A stretch of DNA of 64,000 nt from Amycolatopsis nigrescens CSC17Ta-90 (GTDB lineage Bacteria > Actinomycetota > Actinomycetes > Mycobacteriales > Pseudonocardiaceae), in NCBI RefSeq assembly GCF_000384315.1, contig NZ_ARVW01000001.1, positions 372,001 through 436,000 on the forward strand, written 5' to 3'. The position numbers were made by a program, and so were the translations under genes. The notes under the pieces were generated by a model, which saw only the letters and a list, made by a program, of their open reading frames with translations, ran no database searches and was not told where the DNA came from. This document shows, in pieces, positions 8,079 to 15,657 of this stretch (its first letter is position 1; each line of letters starts with the position of its first letter).

Positions 8079-8852
8079 ATGGCTGACGAACTGGTGCACT
8101 ACTCGGTGGCGGCGGGCACCGCCACGATCACGCTGGACTCCCCGCACAACCGCAACGCGCTGTCCGCCCAGCTGCGGCGTGAGCTGCTCGCCGCGCTGGA
8201 GCGGGCGGCGGGCGACGAGCACGTGCGGGTGATCGTGCTCACCCATACCGGCCCGGTGTTCTGCGCAGGTATGGATCTCAAGGAGGCCCGCGGCGCCGGA
8301 GCCGGCGACCAGGGCGTCAACGAGTTCCCGCAGATCCTGGAGCGGCTGTGGACCAGCCCGAAGCCGGTGGTGGCCAGGCTGGCGGGCCCGGCGAGGGCGG
8401 GCGGTATCGGCATCGTCGCGGCCACCGACATCGCGGTCGCCGCGCACGAGGCGACCTTCGCGTTCAGCGAGGTCCGCATCGGCGTGGTGCCGGCGGTCAT
8501 CTCGCTGACCGTGCTCCCCCGGGTCGAGCCGAGGGCCGCGCACGAGCTGTTCCTCACCGGCGACACCTTCGACGCGGAACGGGCCGCCCGGATCGGCCTG
8601 ATCAACGCCGCGGTACCGGCCGAGGACCTCAACGGCACGGTCGCCCGCTACGTCGACGCACTCGCCCTCGGCGGCCCGCAGGCGCTCGCGGCCACCAAGG
8701 AGCTGCTGAGCCGTCCCCAGCCTGCCACCCCGTCCGACGGCTTCGAGGAGATGACCGCCTACTCCGCCCGCTTCTTCGCCAGCGAAGAAGCCCAGGAAGG
8801 CATCACCGCCTTCGCCCAGAAACGCAAACCCGCCTGGGTCCCCCACGACTGA
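8079..8852 (+). CDS. Enoyl-CoA hydratase/isomerase family protein
   Basis: This 257-aa crotonase-fold protein shows the oxyanion-hole segments FCAGMDL and AGGIGIVAATDIA, and a substrate region at EVRIGVVPAVIS. Its predicted job is hydration or isomerisation of an enoyl-CoA in fatty-acid or branched-chain catabolism; the exact acyl substrate cannot be read. The glutamates of classical crotonase are not both obvious, so an isomerase or other crotonase activity is possible. The ATG at 8079 matches family N-termini (DELVHYSVAAGTATITLD). It stands alone between two hairpins. Confidence 0.9.
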   Translation: MADELVHYSVAAGTATITLDSPHNRNALSAQLRRELLAALERAAGDEHVRVIVLTHTGPVFCAGMDLKEARGAGAGDQGVNEFPQILERLWTSPKPVVARLAGPARAGGIGIVAATDIAVAAHEATFAFSEVRIGVVPAVISLTVLPRVEPRAAHELFLTGDTFDAERAARIGLINAAVPAEDLNGTVARYVDALALGGPQALAATKELLSRPQPATPSDGFEEMTAYSARFFASEEAQEGITAFAQKRKPAWVPHD

Positions 8853-8880
8853 CGGGCAAAAAGCCGGCTATTTGCCCGTC
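8851..8880. terminator. Bidirectional hairpin, copy 1 of the AAGCCGGCTA-loop family
   Basis: A perfect 10-bp stem (GACGGGCAAA 8851-8860, TTTGCCCGTC 8871-8880) closes the loop AAGCCGGCTA. It starts within the stop codon of the enoyl-CoA hydratase gene and lies between convergent genes. The A-run/T-run on either side of the loop makes it symmetric. The same loop recurs at 8895-8904, and as AAGTCGGCTA at 50887-50896. Confidence 0.75.
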
Positions 8881-8888
8881 TGGCTAGG

Positions 8889-8910
8889 GGCGAAAAGCCG
8901 GCTATTTGCC
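8889..8910. terminator. Second AAGCCGGCTA-loop hairpin (weaker stem)
   Basis: GGCGAA 8889-8894 pairs with TTTGCC 8905-8910 (one G-T pair) around the loop AAGCCGGCTA. It ends two bases before the stop end of the barstar-family gene on the minus strand, so copy 1 and copy 2 sit back to back between the convergent genes, one for each. Confidence 0.6.
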
Positions 8911-8912
8911 GG

Positions 8913-9284
8913 TTAGGATTCGGTGAGCACCACGGTGAGGTAGCGGCGGTTCGCCGCGCGGTCGCCACCGGGGCTGAGCGCCCGCTGCGCGTCGGAGAGC
9001 ACGCTGCGGATCGACAGGTAGGCCCGCGGGTCCGCCTCCTTCAGCGCGTCCGAGCCAGCCCAGATCAGCACGTGCTCGCCGGTCGGCAGCCAGTCGAGAT
9101 CGGTCAGGCAGTCGTAGAGCGCGTCCAGGTTGCGCCCGAACCACTCCGGAAACGACAGCGCCTCGGCGATGGCGTCCATCGCCGAAGCCTTGTCCCGTGC
9201 CGCACCGCCGTTGAGCACGTGCGGGTATCCGCCGCGCGCCTTGGCCTTCTGGGCCGCCGTCTTCGCGTCATCCACCGGCTTCAC
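8913..9284 (-). CDS. Barstar-family ribonuclease inhibitor
   Basis: This 123-aa protein has the barstar hallmark FPEWFGRNLDALYDCLTDL in its middle and an acidic surface, as expected for an inhibitor that plugs the active site of a barnase/RNase Sa-type enzyme. Its GTG start overlaps the stop of the upstream RNase gene (GTGA), so toxin and inhibitor are translationally coupled. It probably acts in the cytoplasm, neutralising any RNase that has not been exported. Confidence 0.92.
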   Translation of the reverse strand: MKPVDDAKTAAQKAKARGGYPHVLNGGAARDKASAMDAIAEALSFPEWFGRNLDALYDCLTDLDWLPTGEHVLIWAGSDALKEADPRAYLSIRSVLSDAQRALSPGGDRAANRRYLTVVLTES

Positions 9285-9739
9285 CGTTTCGGGTCCACGA
9301 CTACAAAGGACGCGTAGTGGTCCCCCGTGTAGTACAGCTCATCTGCCTGACCGGTGACCAGCCGCCGAGCGCCGCGATCCGCGCTGCCCGGCGTCTTCAC
9401 CGTGTACTCCTGGTAGTAGTCCTGCTTTTTCTGGGGCAGCTGCCGCTCCCGGTTGCCGAACACCGAACCGTCCTTGCCCTGGAACGGGAACGGACCGTTG
9501 GACTTGATCAGCTTCCAGGTGTCGGCGGCCTCGGGCGGGAGGCTGGACAGGCCCTTCACCGGCAGGCCCGAGTCCATCCCGGCCACCACGGCGGTACCCG
9601 TGCCCGACGCCGTCGGGGAACCGGCGGGGGCGGGCCCGCCGTCGCCGGTGTTCGCCTGCTGAATCAGCCAGCCACCCAGCACGAGCACGATGAGCCCGAT
9701 CAGAGCGACGGTGATCCGGATCCGCCTCTTGTTGACCAT
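9281..9739 (-). CDS. Exported or membrane-anchored guanyl-specific RNase (RNase Sa/barnase type)
   Basis: This 152-aa protein has an N-terminal membrane helix (about residues 9-25), a Pro/Gly/Ala linker, and a C-terminal microbial RNase domain. Catalytic features of the RNase Sa family are visible: Glu in YQEYTVKTPG, Arg in GARRLV and His in YTGDHYASF, with FPFQGKDGSVFGNRER forming the base-recognition side. It would cleave RNA 3' to G. The start follows 9 bases after a small membrane-protein gene and its stop overlaps the barstar gene. No obvious signal-peptidase site follows the helix, so it may stay anchored. Confidence 0.92.
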   Translation of the reverse strand: MVNKRRIRITVALIGLIVLVLGGWLIQQANTGDGGPAPAGSPTASGTGTAVVAGMDSGLPVKGLSSLPPEAADTWKLIKSNGPFPFQGKDGSVFGNRERQLPQKKQDYYQEYTVKTPGSADRGARRLVTGQADELYYTGDHYASFVVVDPKR

Positions 9740-9748
9740 TGGTGCACC

Positions 9749-9949
9749 TTATGACCGGCTCGGAGGGTCCTCGTCGCGGGCCGAGCGGAACCAGCCGGAG
9801 AGCCGGTCGACCACGCGGTCGATCAGCCAGGCCACACCGAGGCACAGCGGCGCCAGCACCGCGACGACCAGGACGAACTGCACCGGAAACCACAGCTGGG
9901 CGAGCCACAGCTCCACCCGGTCCCACCAGTCGGTCAGTCCATCCAGCAC
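9749..9949 (-). CDS. Small membrane protein upstream of the RNase gene
   Basis: This 66-aa product has one strong hydrophobic segment (about residues 20-42) and an amphipathic N-terminus rich in Trp. It ends 9 bases before the RNase start on the same strand, making a three-gene unit with RNase and barstar. The function is unknown; a link to export or anchoring of the RNase is only a suggestion from position. Third-position G/C is high, supporting real coding. Confidence 0.65.
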   Translation of the reverse strand: MLDGLTDWWDRVELWLAQLWFPVQFVLVVAVLAPLCLGVAWLIDRVVDRLSGWFRSARDEDPPSRS

Positions 9950-9996
9950 GCTGCGATGGTACGCACAGGATCACTGCCCACCGGCGCCCGGGCAGG

Positions 9997-10002
9997 TAGG
10001 TT
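9997..10002 (+). promoter_or_regulatory. -10 box of a leaderless-type start (dehydrogenase gene)
   Basis: TAGGTT lies 7 bases before the ATG at 10010, with no Shine-Dalgarno between them. This spacing places transcription start at or next to the A of ATG, the usual layout of leaderless actinobacterial genes. It also supports this start over an in-frame ATG at 9956. Confidence 0.5.
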
Positions 10003-10009
10003 GACCCCC

Positions 10010-10975
10010 ATGTTCGCCGTCTACGCCAAAGAACCGAACCAGGACAACCCCCTCGACTCGCTCGTCATCGGCGAGCGGCCGGAACCCGAGGTACCGGCAG
10101 GCTGGGTCAAGGTCTCGATCAAGGCGGCCAGCCTGAACGGGCACGACCTGTGGACCCTGCGCGGGGTCGGCATCAAACCGGAGCAGTTCCCGATGATCCT
10201 CGGCTGCGACGGCGCCGGGGTGCTCGAGGACGGCAGCGAGGTCGTGCTGCACTCCGTGATCAACGCGCCCGGCTGGCAGGGGGACGACACCCTGGACCCC
10301 AAGCGCACCCTGCTCACCGAAAAGCACCAGGGCACCTTCGCGGAGTCCGTCGTGGTCCCCGCCCGCAACGTGCTGCCCAAGCCCGCCGGCCTGTCCTTCG
10401 CCGAAGCGTCCATCATGGGCACCGCCTGGCTCACCGCGTATCGCATGATCTTCGTCAAGTCCGGGCTGCGGCCGGGACAGACGATGCTGGTGCAGGGCGC
10501 CTCCGGTGGCGTTTCCACCGCGCTGGTGCAGCTCGGCCGCGCGGCCGGGCTCCGGGTCTGGGTCACCGGCCGGACCGAGGAGAAGCGCGCACTGGCCGAG
10601 CAGCTCGGCGCGCACCAGAGCTTCGAATCCGGCACCCGGCTGCCGGAGCGGGTGGACGGCGTGTTCGAAACGGTCGGCAAGGCGACCTGGCAGCACTCGC
10701 TCAAATCGCTCAAACCGGGCGGGGTGCTGGTGGTGTCCGGGTCCACCAGCGGGCCGGACGCGAACGCCGATCTGCAACGGGTGTTCTTCCTGCAGCTGCG
10801 CGTGATCGGCTCCACCATGGGCACCAGGGACGAGCTGGCGGACCTGCTGGAGTACGTCGATCTGGCCGGGATCCGGCCGCAGATCGGCACCGAACTTTCC
10901 TTTGACCAAGCCGAAGAGGGCTTCCAGAACATGCAGAACGGCGACACGGCGGGAAAAATCGTGTTCACTCGCTGA
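10010..10975 (+). CDS. Zinc-free medium-chain dehydrogenase/quinone oxidoreductase-like protein
   Basis: This 321-aa MDR-superfamily protein has an N-terminal GroES-like fold (SLNGHDLWTLRG) and a Rossmann domain with VQGASGGVSTALVQLGRAAG near residue 165. The catalytic and structural zinc cysteines of alcohol dehydrogenases are absent, which points to a quinone reductase-like or enoyl reductase-like NADPH enzyme. The substrate is unknown. It is monocistronic, with the small membrane-protein gene divergent on its left. Confidence 0.88.
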   Translation: MFAVYAKEPNQDNPLDSLVIGERPEPEVPAGWVKVSIKAASLNGHDLWTLRGVGIKPEQFPMILGCDGAGVLEDGSEVVLHSVINAPGWQGDDTLDPKRTLLTEKHQGTFAESVVVPARNVLPKPAGLSFAEASIMGTAWLTAYRMIFVKSGLRPGQTMLVQGASGGVSTALVQLGRAAGLRVWVTGRTEEKRALAEQLGAHQSFESGTRLPERVDGVFETVGKATWQHSLKSLKPGGVLVVSGSTSGPDANADLQRVFFLQLRVIGSTMGTRDELADLLEYVDLAGIRPQIGTELSFDQAEEGFQNMQNGDTAGKIVFTR

Positions 10976-11063
10976 TCGTTTGACCTGCGGAAAGCCGGTC
11001 TGACACCAGCCCGATACCTGTTTGCAACCCACCGCTAACCAGCGGTAGTCGAGTTCTGTTGTC

Positions 11064-11069
11064 TAACCT
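11064..11069 (+). promoter_or_regulatory. -10 box of a leaderless-type start (hydrolase gene)
   Basis: TAACCT sits 6 bases before the ATG at 11076. No Shine-Dalgarno is present in the gap, consistent with a leaderless transcript. Confidence 0.45.
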
Positions 11070-11075
11070 GGATGT

Positions 11076-12095
11076 ATGACCGCAGTGCAGCGGGACGCGT
11101 CGGGTGCTCCGGCGACCCCGGACGCGACCGACCCGGACATCCGGGTCGGGTACCGGCGCTTCGCCGGTGTGCGCACGCGGGTGCTGGAAGTCGGCCCGCC
11201 ACCGGCCGCGCGGCCGGCCGGACGCCGGGCGGGCAAACGGACAAGGCCGCTCACCGAACGGCTGGTGCTGCTGCACGGTTACTGCGACAGCGCGGACACC
11301 TGGCGCCCGGTGCTCGCCGAGCTCGCCGCGGCCGGGGTGCCGGCGATCGCGGTCGACCTGCCGGGCTTCGGTGAGGCCGAGGCGTTGCGCCCCGGCGCGA
11401 TGCTGCCGCAGTTGGACGCCTTCACCGCCGCGGTCGTCCGCGAGCAGTCCGTGCTGGGCACCGTGGTGCTGGCCGGCAACTCCCTCGGCGGCACGATGAG
11501 CCTGCGCGCGGCGCAGAACCCGAAGCTGCCGATCGCCGGGGTGGTGTCCATCGCGGCCCCCGGTTTCGTCGACTCCTGGCTGATCCGGACCGTGGCGCGG
11601 TATCCGCTGCCGCTGCGCCTCTACTCGTCGCTGCCGTTGCCGGTGCCCGGCTTCCTGGTCCGCACGGTGGCCGGACAGCTCGTCCCCCGGCTGCTCTACG
11701 CCGACCGAGCGGTGGCCGACGCCGACCACGTGCGCCGGTTCACCGAGCTCTTCCCGGACTACCGCAGCACCACCACCCGGCTGGAGCAGGCGAGGCAGCT
11801 GGTCGGCGAGCTGGCCGAGGCCTATCAGCTGGACCGGGTGCGGATCCCGCTGCTGGTGGTCGCCTGCGGCAAGGACCGCCTGGTGAGTGCCGCCTCCGGT
11901 CGCCGGCTGCACGCGCTGGTGCCGCACAGCCGACTGCTGATCCGGGAGGACTGGGGGCACTGCCCGCAGCTGGACGACCCGGTGGAGCTCGGCGAGCTGC
12001 TCGGCTACTTCGCCGCCGGTGTCGCCCACCGCGACGCCCTGACCAGGGCCAAGGCCGCCCGGCGGACCGCCGCCCAGCACACCGCGGCCGGCTGA
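11076..12095 (+). CDS. Alpha/beta hydrolase
   Basis: This 339-aa serine hydrolase begins the fold with LVLLHGYCDSADTW (oxyanion loop). The nucleophile elbow is AGNSLGG near residue 137, the acid is in CGKDRLV and the His in GHCPQLD, completing a Ser-Asp-His triad. The roughly 60-residue N-terminal part is Pro/Arg rich and likely unstructured. The substrate cannot be inferred; esterase, lipase and C-C hydrolase members share these motifs. It is probably cytoplasmic, with no signal peptide. Confidence 0.88.
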   Translation: MTAVQRDASGAPATPDATDPDIRVGYRRFAGVRTRVLEVGPPPAARPAGRRAGKRTRPLTERLVLLHGYCDSADTWRPVLAELAAAGVPAIAVDLPGFGEAEALRPGAMLPQLDAFTAAVVREQSVLGTVVLAGNSLGGTMSLRAAQNPKLPIAGVVSIAAPGFVDSWLIRTVARYPLPLRLYSSLPLPVPGFLVRTVAGQLVPRLLYADRAVADADHVRRFTELFPDYRSTTTRLEQARQLVGELAEAYQLDRVRIPLLVVACGKDRLVSAASGRRLHALVPHSRLLIREDWGHCPQLDDPVELGELLGYFAAGVAHRDALTRAKAARRTAAQHTAAG

Positions 12096-12194
12096 ACGCG
12101 CCGGGCTCGTTCACTCACAGGGTTGACAGGATCGAGTACGGTTCCGCGGTGACCCGGAAGAACCCGGGGACGTCGCGACCGTTGGGAGACCCGC

Positions 12195-13655
12195 ATGTCC
12201 GCTCCTGGAGGCAGGCCGAGTTCGAATACCGGGGTGTTCCGGCGCAAACCGATCGAACAGTTCGAAACGCCCGAGGCGGGCACCGGCCTGCACCGCACCC
12301 TCGGCCTGCGGCAGCTCACCGCGATCGGGGTCGGCGGCATCATCGGCGCCGGGATCTTCTCGCTGGCCGGGGCGGTCGCGCACGAGACGGCCGGTCCCGC
12401 GGTGCTGATCTCGTTCCTGATCGCCGGTATCGCCAGCGCGGCGGCCGCGTTCTCCTACGCCGAGTTCGCCGGTCTCATCCCGCGCGCCGGCTCGGCGTAC
12501 ACCTACGGCTACGCGGTGCTGGGCGAGCTGGTCGGCTGGTTCATCGGCTGGGACCTGCTGCTGGAGTACACCGCGATCGTTGCGGTGGTGGCGATCGGCA
12601 TCTCCGGGTACTTCAACGACCTGCTGGGCTTCATGGACATCAAGCTGCCGCTGTGGATGTCCGGCGCGCCGGGTACCGAGCCGGAAGGGGTGGCCTCCGG
12701 TTCCTACAAGGTCAACCTGTTCGCGCTGCTGCTGTGCCTGCTGATCGCGTACATCCTGAACCAGGGCATGAAGTCGGCGGCCAGGTTCGAGACCTTCCTG
12801 GTCTACCTCAAGGTCGCGCTGGTCGTGCTGGTGGTCGTGGTCGGCGCGTTCCACATCAACACCGGCAACTACGAGAACTTCTTCCCGTTCGGCCTCAGCG
12901 GCGCGTTCACCGGGGCCGCGACGGTGTTCTTCGCGGTGTTCGGCTACGACGCCATGTCGACCGCCGCCGAGGAGTCCACCGACTCGCAGAAGCACATGCC
13001 GAAGGCGATTCTGTACTCACTGGCCATTTCCATGGTGCTCTACGTGCTGGCCTGCCTGGTGCTCACCGGCATGGTCAACTTCACCGAAATCGACAGCGAA
13101 AGCGCCTTTTCCAGCGCGTTCCGCACAGTCGGCCTCGGCTGGCTCGGCGTGATCATCGCGGTGGGCGCGATCCTCGGCATCCTGACCGTGCTGTTCACCT
13201 TCCTGATGGGCGCGACCAGGGTCGGCTACTCGATGAGCCGGGACGGGCTGCTGCCGAAGTGGTTCTCCGGCACGCACCCGGTGCGCAAGGTGCCCAGCCG
13301 GATGACCTGGGTGCTCGGCGGCTCCGCCGCGATCATCGCCGGGCTGCTGCCGATCGGTGAGGCGGCCGAGCTGACGAACATCGGCATCCTGCTGGCGTTC
13401 GTGGTGGTCTGCGTCGCGGTGATCGTGCTGCGCTACCGCCGCCCGGACCTGCCGCGGACCTTCCGCTGCCCGGGAATGCCGGTGGTACCGGCGATCGGCG
13501 TGGTCTTCTCGATCTGGCTGATCACCTTCCTGAAGCCGGAAACCTGGCTGCGGTTCGCCGTGTGGTTCGCCATCGGCCTGGCGGTCTATTTCCTCTACAG
13601 TCGCCGCAACTCCGTGCTGGGCAAGCAGAACACCCCAGACCAGCCGGCCGAATAA
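12195..13655 (+). CDS. APC-family amino-acid permease
   Basis: This 486-aa integral membrane protein has about 12 hydrophobic segments. The consensus GVGGIIGAGIFSLAG occurs near residue 46 in the first membrane helix, typical of the amino acid-polyamine-organocation family (cationic amino-acid transporter-like subgroup). The longer loop between helices around residue 150 also fits that subgroup. The substrate is not determined. It is monocistronic, and the following XRE gene on the opposite strand ends one base away. Confidence 0.9.
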   Translation: MSAPGGRPSSNTGVFRRKPIEQFETPEAGTGLHRTLGLRQLTAIGVGGIIGAGIFSLAGAVAHETAGPAVLISFLIAGIASAAAAFSYAEFAGLIPRAGSAYTYGYAVLGELVGWFIGWDLLLEYTAIVAVVAIGISGYFNDLLGFMDIKLPLWMSGAPGTEPEGVASGSYKVNLFALLLCLLIAYILNQGMKSAARFETFLVYLKVALVVLVVVVGAFHINTGNYENFFPFGLSGAFTGAATVFFAVFGYDAMSTAAEESTDSQKHMPKAILYSLAISMVLYVLACLVLTGMVNFTEIDSESAFSSAFRTVGLGWLGVIIAVGAILGILTVLFTFLMGATRVGYSMSRDGLLPKWFSGTHPVRKVPSRMTWVLGGSAAIIAGLLPIGEAAELTNIGILLAFVVVCVAVIVLRYRRPDLPRTFRCPGMPVVPAIGVVFSIWLITFLKPETWLRFAVWFAIGLAVYFLYSRRNSVLGKQNTPDQPAE

Positions 13656-13656
13656 G

Positions 13657-13965
13657 TCAGGGGCCCTCGATCAGCGGGGCGACATCACGGTGCGAGACCG
13701 GGTTCAAAGTCATTCGGCACGCGTCGGTCAGTACTTCGCCGGGCGCGAGCCCGAACGTGAAACAAAGCGCGACGAACAACCGGATCGAGATCGGCCTGTC
13801 GCCCCGCAGAATCCGGCACAGGGTCGACTCGGAAAGCGGGCCGTCGATCGAGGAGCGGACAGCGGTCAGTCCCATGCCGCTGTCCGCCCTCGCCCGCGCG
13901 AGGAGCGCGGCCAGTGCGTACGTCACATCGTCGAGTTGCGCACTCGTCGGCCGCGGCTCAGGCAC
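13657..13965 (-). CDS. Small XRE-family DNA-binding protein
   Basis: This 102-aa protein consists mainly of one helix-turn-helix (ALLARARADSGMGLTAVRSS ... LSESTLCRILRGDRPIS), the lambda-repressor fold without an effector domain. Its start overlaps the end of the preceding Cys-rich gene by 8 bases, so the two are translated together. It may regulate that pair through the dyad at 14314-14354. The targets are unknown. Confidence 0.8.
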   Translation of the reverse strand: MPEPRPTSAQLDDVTYALAALLARARADSGMGLTAVRSSIDGPLSESTLCRILRGDRPISIRLFVALCFTFGLAPGEVLTDACRMTLNPVSHRDVAPLIEGP

Positions 13966-14272
13966 TGATCCGGAACTGGCTGGTCAATCGCGGCCGGTAT
14001 CCGCCCGGCCCGATGGTTTCGCCGGTCTCCGGGTCCTCCGGCGCGGGAGACAACCGGAGGCAACCCACACAGGGCATTCCGCTCAGTTTCGGCAGGAGTT
14101 CGACGGCTTCCCCCGCCAGTTCGCAGCCGCACAACGCGGTCAGCACGAACGGAAACTCGGCGAGCGCGAACCGATGGTTGAGCACCGGCGGCAAGGCCAC
14201 CAGGTGCACCACCCGGTCGCCCTCCCCTGCCGCGCCGGACCGGTACCGCACAAAGGCCAGCGGCAGGTTCAC
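13958..14272 (-). CDS. Cys-rich small protein paired with the XRE regulator
   Basis: This 104-aa protein contains CxC (ALCGCEL) and CxxC (PCVGCLRL) about 20 residues apart, a likely zinc- or iron-binding site. It has no other recognisable domain. It starts at a GTG whose bases overlap the stop of a 10-codon mini-frame (14269-14301), possibly for translational coupling, and overlaps the XRE gene by 8 bases. The pairing suggests a metal- or redox-sensing partner of the regulator, which is inference. Confidence 0.62.
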   Translation of the reverse strand: MNLPLAFVRYRSGAAGEGDRVVHLVALPPVLNHRFALAEFPFVLTALCGCELAGEAVELLPKLSGMPCVGCLRLSPAPEDPETGETIGPGGYRPRLTSQFRISA

Positions 14273-14313
14273 CGCACCCGCCCCACATCAAGATCAGTCA
14301 TCCGAATACGGTC

Positions 14314-14354
14314 GACCCTTCACAACCGAAGAACTTAACAGTTTGTAAAGGGTC
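14314..14354. promoter_or_regulatory. Interrupted dyad upstream of the Cys-rich/XRE pair
   Basis: GACCCTTCACAAC (14314-14326) and TTTGTAAAGGGTC (14342-14354) form an inverted repeat matching at 11 of 13 positions with 15 bases between the arms. It lies in an AT-rich gap between two minus-strand genes. It could be an operator for either XRE protein, or a hairpin after the larger XRE gene. No experiment-like evidence is available from sequence alone. Confidence 0.4.
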
Positions 14355-14365
14355 GCCCGATCGGA

Positions 14366-15547
14366 TTAGACAGGCAATCCTGCCCGATAAGCCATGCCGC
14401 GAAGTTCTCTGCCTACCGCATCCTGTTTTGCCTTGCTAAGCAATTCGCTCAGGGTCTCGCGCGCCAGCGGGTTCCGATGCACACGCGCAGGTGAAATCTG
14501 TTCAGCTTTATGCAGCATCATTACGGCTTTGTCCCGCTGCTTCGGCAACTTCGCCACCGCTCGGCCGTAGTTGACCCAATAAGCGGCCTGCCTGAACGGC
14601 GAGGGAAGCGCGCTGGGATCAACCCTCGCCGCGATCCTGGCCGCGTCGGCGTGCTCGCCCGCTTCGAGCGCGACCGAAAGCCGCCACACTCCGACATTGG
14701 ACGGTCCGAACCCGAACCAGGGCTCGCTGCCTTCACCCATACTGTCGGCGAGTTCACTCGCTTGCTCCAGCGGAGCCACTAGCCCACCTTGGTCACCGCG
14801 AGCAGCCGCCAGCATCGAAGAGGTCAGGGTGAGCATCCCGGTGACAACCAGACCTTCACGTGTCGCTGTGCCCGCATCGGCCGAAGCGAGTGTCTGCCCG
14901 GCAAGGTCAAAGGATCCAGAAGCGATCAACCCGTGTGCGGTACCGAAGGCGCTCAGTGCCAGGGAAAGCGGCTCATCCAGGCGCTCCGCCGCTTGCTGCC
15001 CCAGTGTTGCCGCCAGCCAGGCCAAATCGGCCGAGCCTCCCGCGACAGGTAACCACGCCTGAGTTCCCTGCAAATGCAGCAAGGTCGCCAACCGCAGAAC
15101 CGCACGTTCTTCCTCGTGCGCATCAAGCGTGGTGTGAATATCCCTGATCATCCCGGGGAGCTTCTCGCCCACATAGCCGTGCCGGCATTCCTGCTGCGCC
15201 TTCACCAGATCATCAACACGCCCGCGCAGTACATCAGCGGGAATGATCTCCCCATCCGGCACGCCCAGACTCACCGCCATCAGCGCGCGTCGAACTTCGG
15301 CCAGAGCCGCGTCCTGCGGAAGCCCACCGACGGCGGTGATCATTTCGCCGGTCAACTCGGTAGGCGCGACTTCAAGCGCATTGGCGAGACGCACAATCAA
15401 AGATCGGCGGTCCAATGCGCGCTTGCCCGACTCCAGCATGGAAAGGTAGCCCGGTGAGATACCGGCAAGGCCCGCCACCACCGCGAGCGACTTACCTCTG
15501 GCTTTCCTGATTTGCCGCAGTGTGCGACCAATTCCTGTCGTCGCCAT
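14366..15547 (-). CDS. XRE-family regulator with C-terminal helical repeat region
   Basis: This 393-aa protein has an N-terminal HTH (IGRTLRQIRKARGKSLAVVA ... GISPGYLSMLESGKRALDRRS, residues about 4-60). A long all-helical region like TPR-type sensor domains of Streptomyces and Pseudonocardiaceae regulators follows. The start at 15547 fits the HTH N-terminus and has GGAGAG about 10 bases upstream. Third-position G/C is visibly lower than in neighbouring genes and several codons are unusual here, hinting at recent acquisition. A TGACAG-17-TGTACC element lies upstream (about 15590-15618, minus strand). It stands 93 bases before the Cys-rich/XRE pair. Confidence 0.85.
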   Translation of the reverse strand: MATTGIGRTLRQIRKARGKSLAVVAGLAGISPGYLSMLESGKRALDRRSLIVRLANALEVAPTELTGEMITAVGGLPQDAALAEVRRALMAVSLGVPDGEIIPADVLRGRVDDLVKAQQECRHGYVGEKLPGMIRDIHTTLDAHEEERAVLRLATLLHLQGTQAWLPVAGGSADLAWLAATLGQQAAERLDEPLSLALSAFGTAHGLIASGSFDLAGQTLASADAGTATREGLVVTGMLTLTSSMLAAARGDQGGLVAPLEQASELADSMGEGSEPWFGFGPSNVGVWRLSVALEAGEHADAARIAARVDPSALPSPFRQAAYWVNYGRAVAKLPKQRDKAVMMLHKAEQISPARVHRNPLARETLSELLSKAKQDAVGRELRGMAYRAGLPV

Positions 15548-15657
15548 GACCGCTCGCTCTCCGTGTCGCGGTGTGCGTGCTCCACACCCCACGGTACACG
15601 CCCGATATACACCCTCTGTCAGAGCGCACTCACAACATGTAGCAGGCGAGCGCGCCC

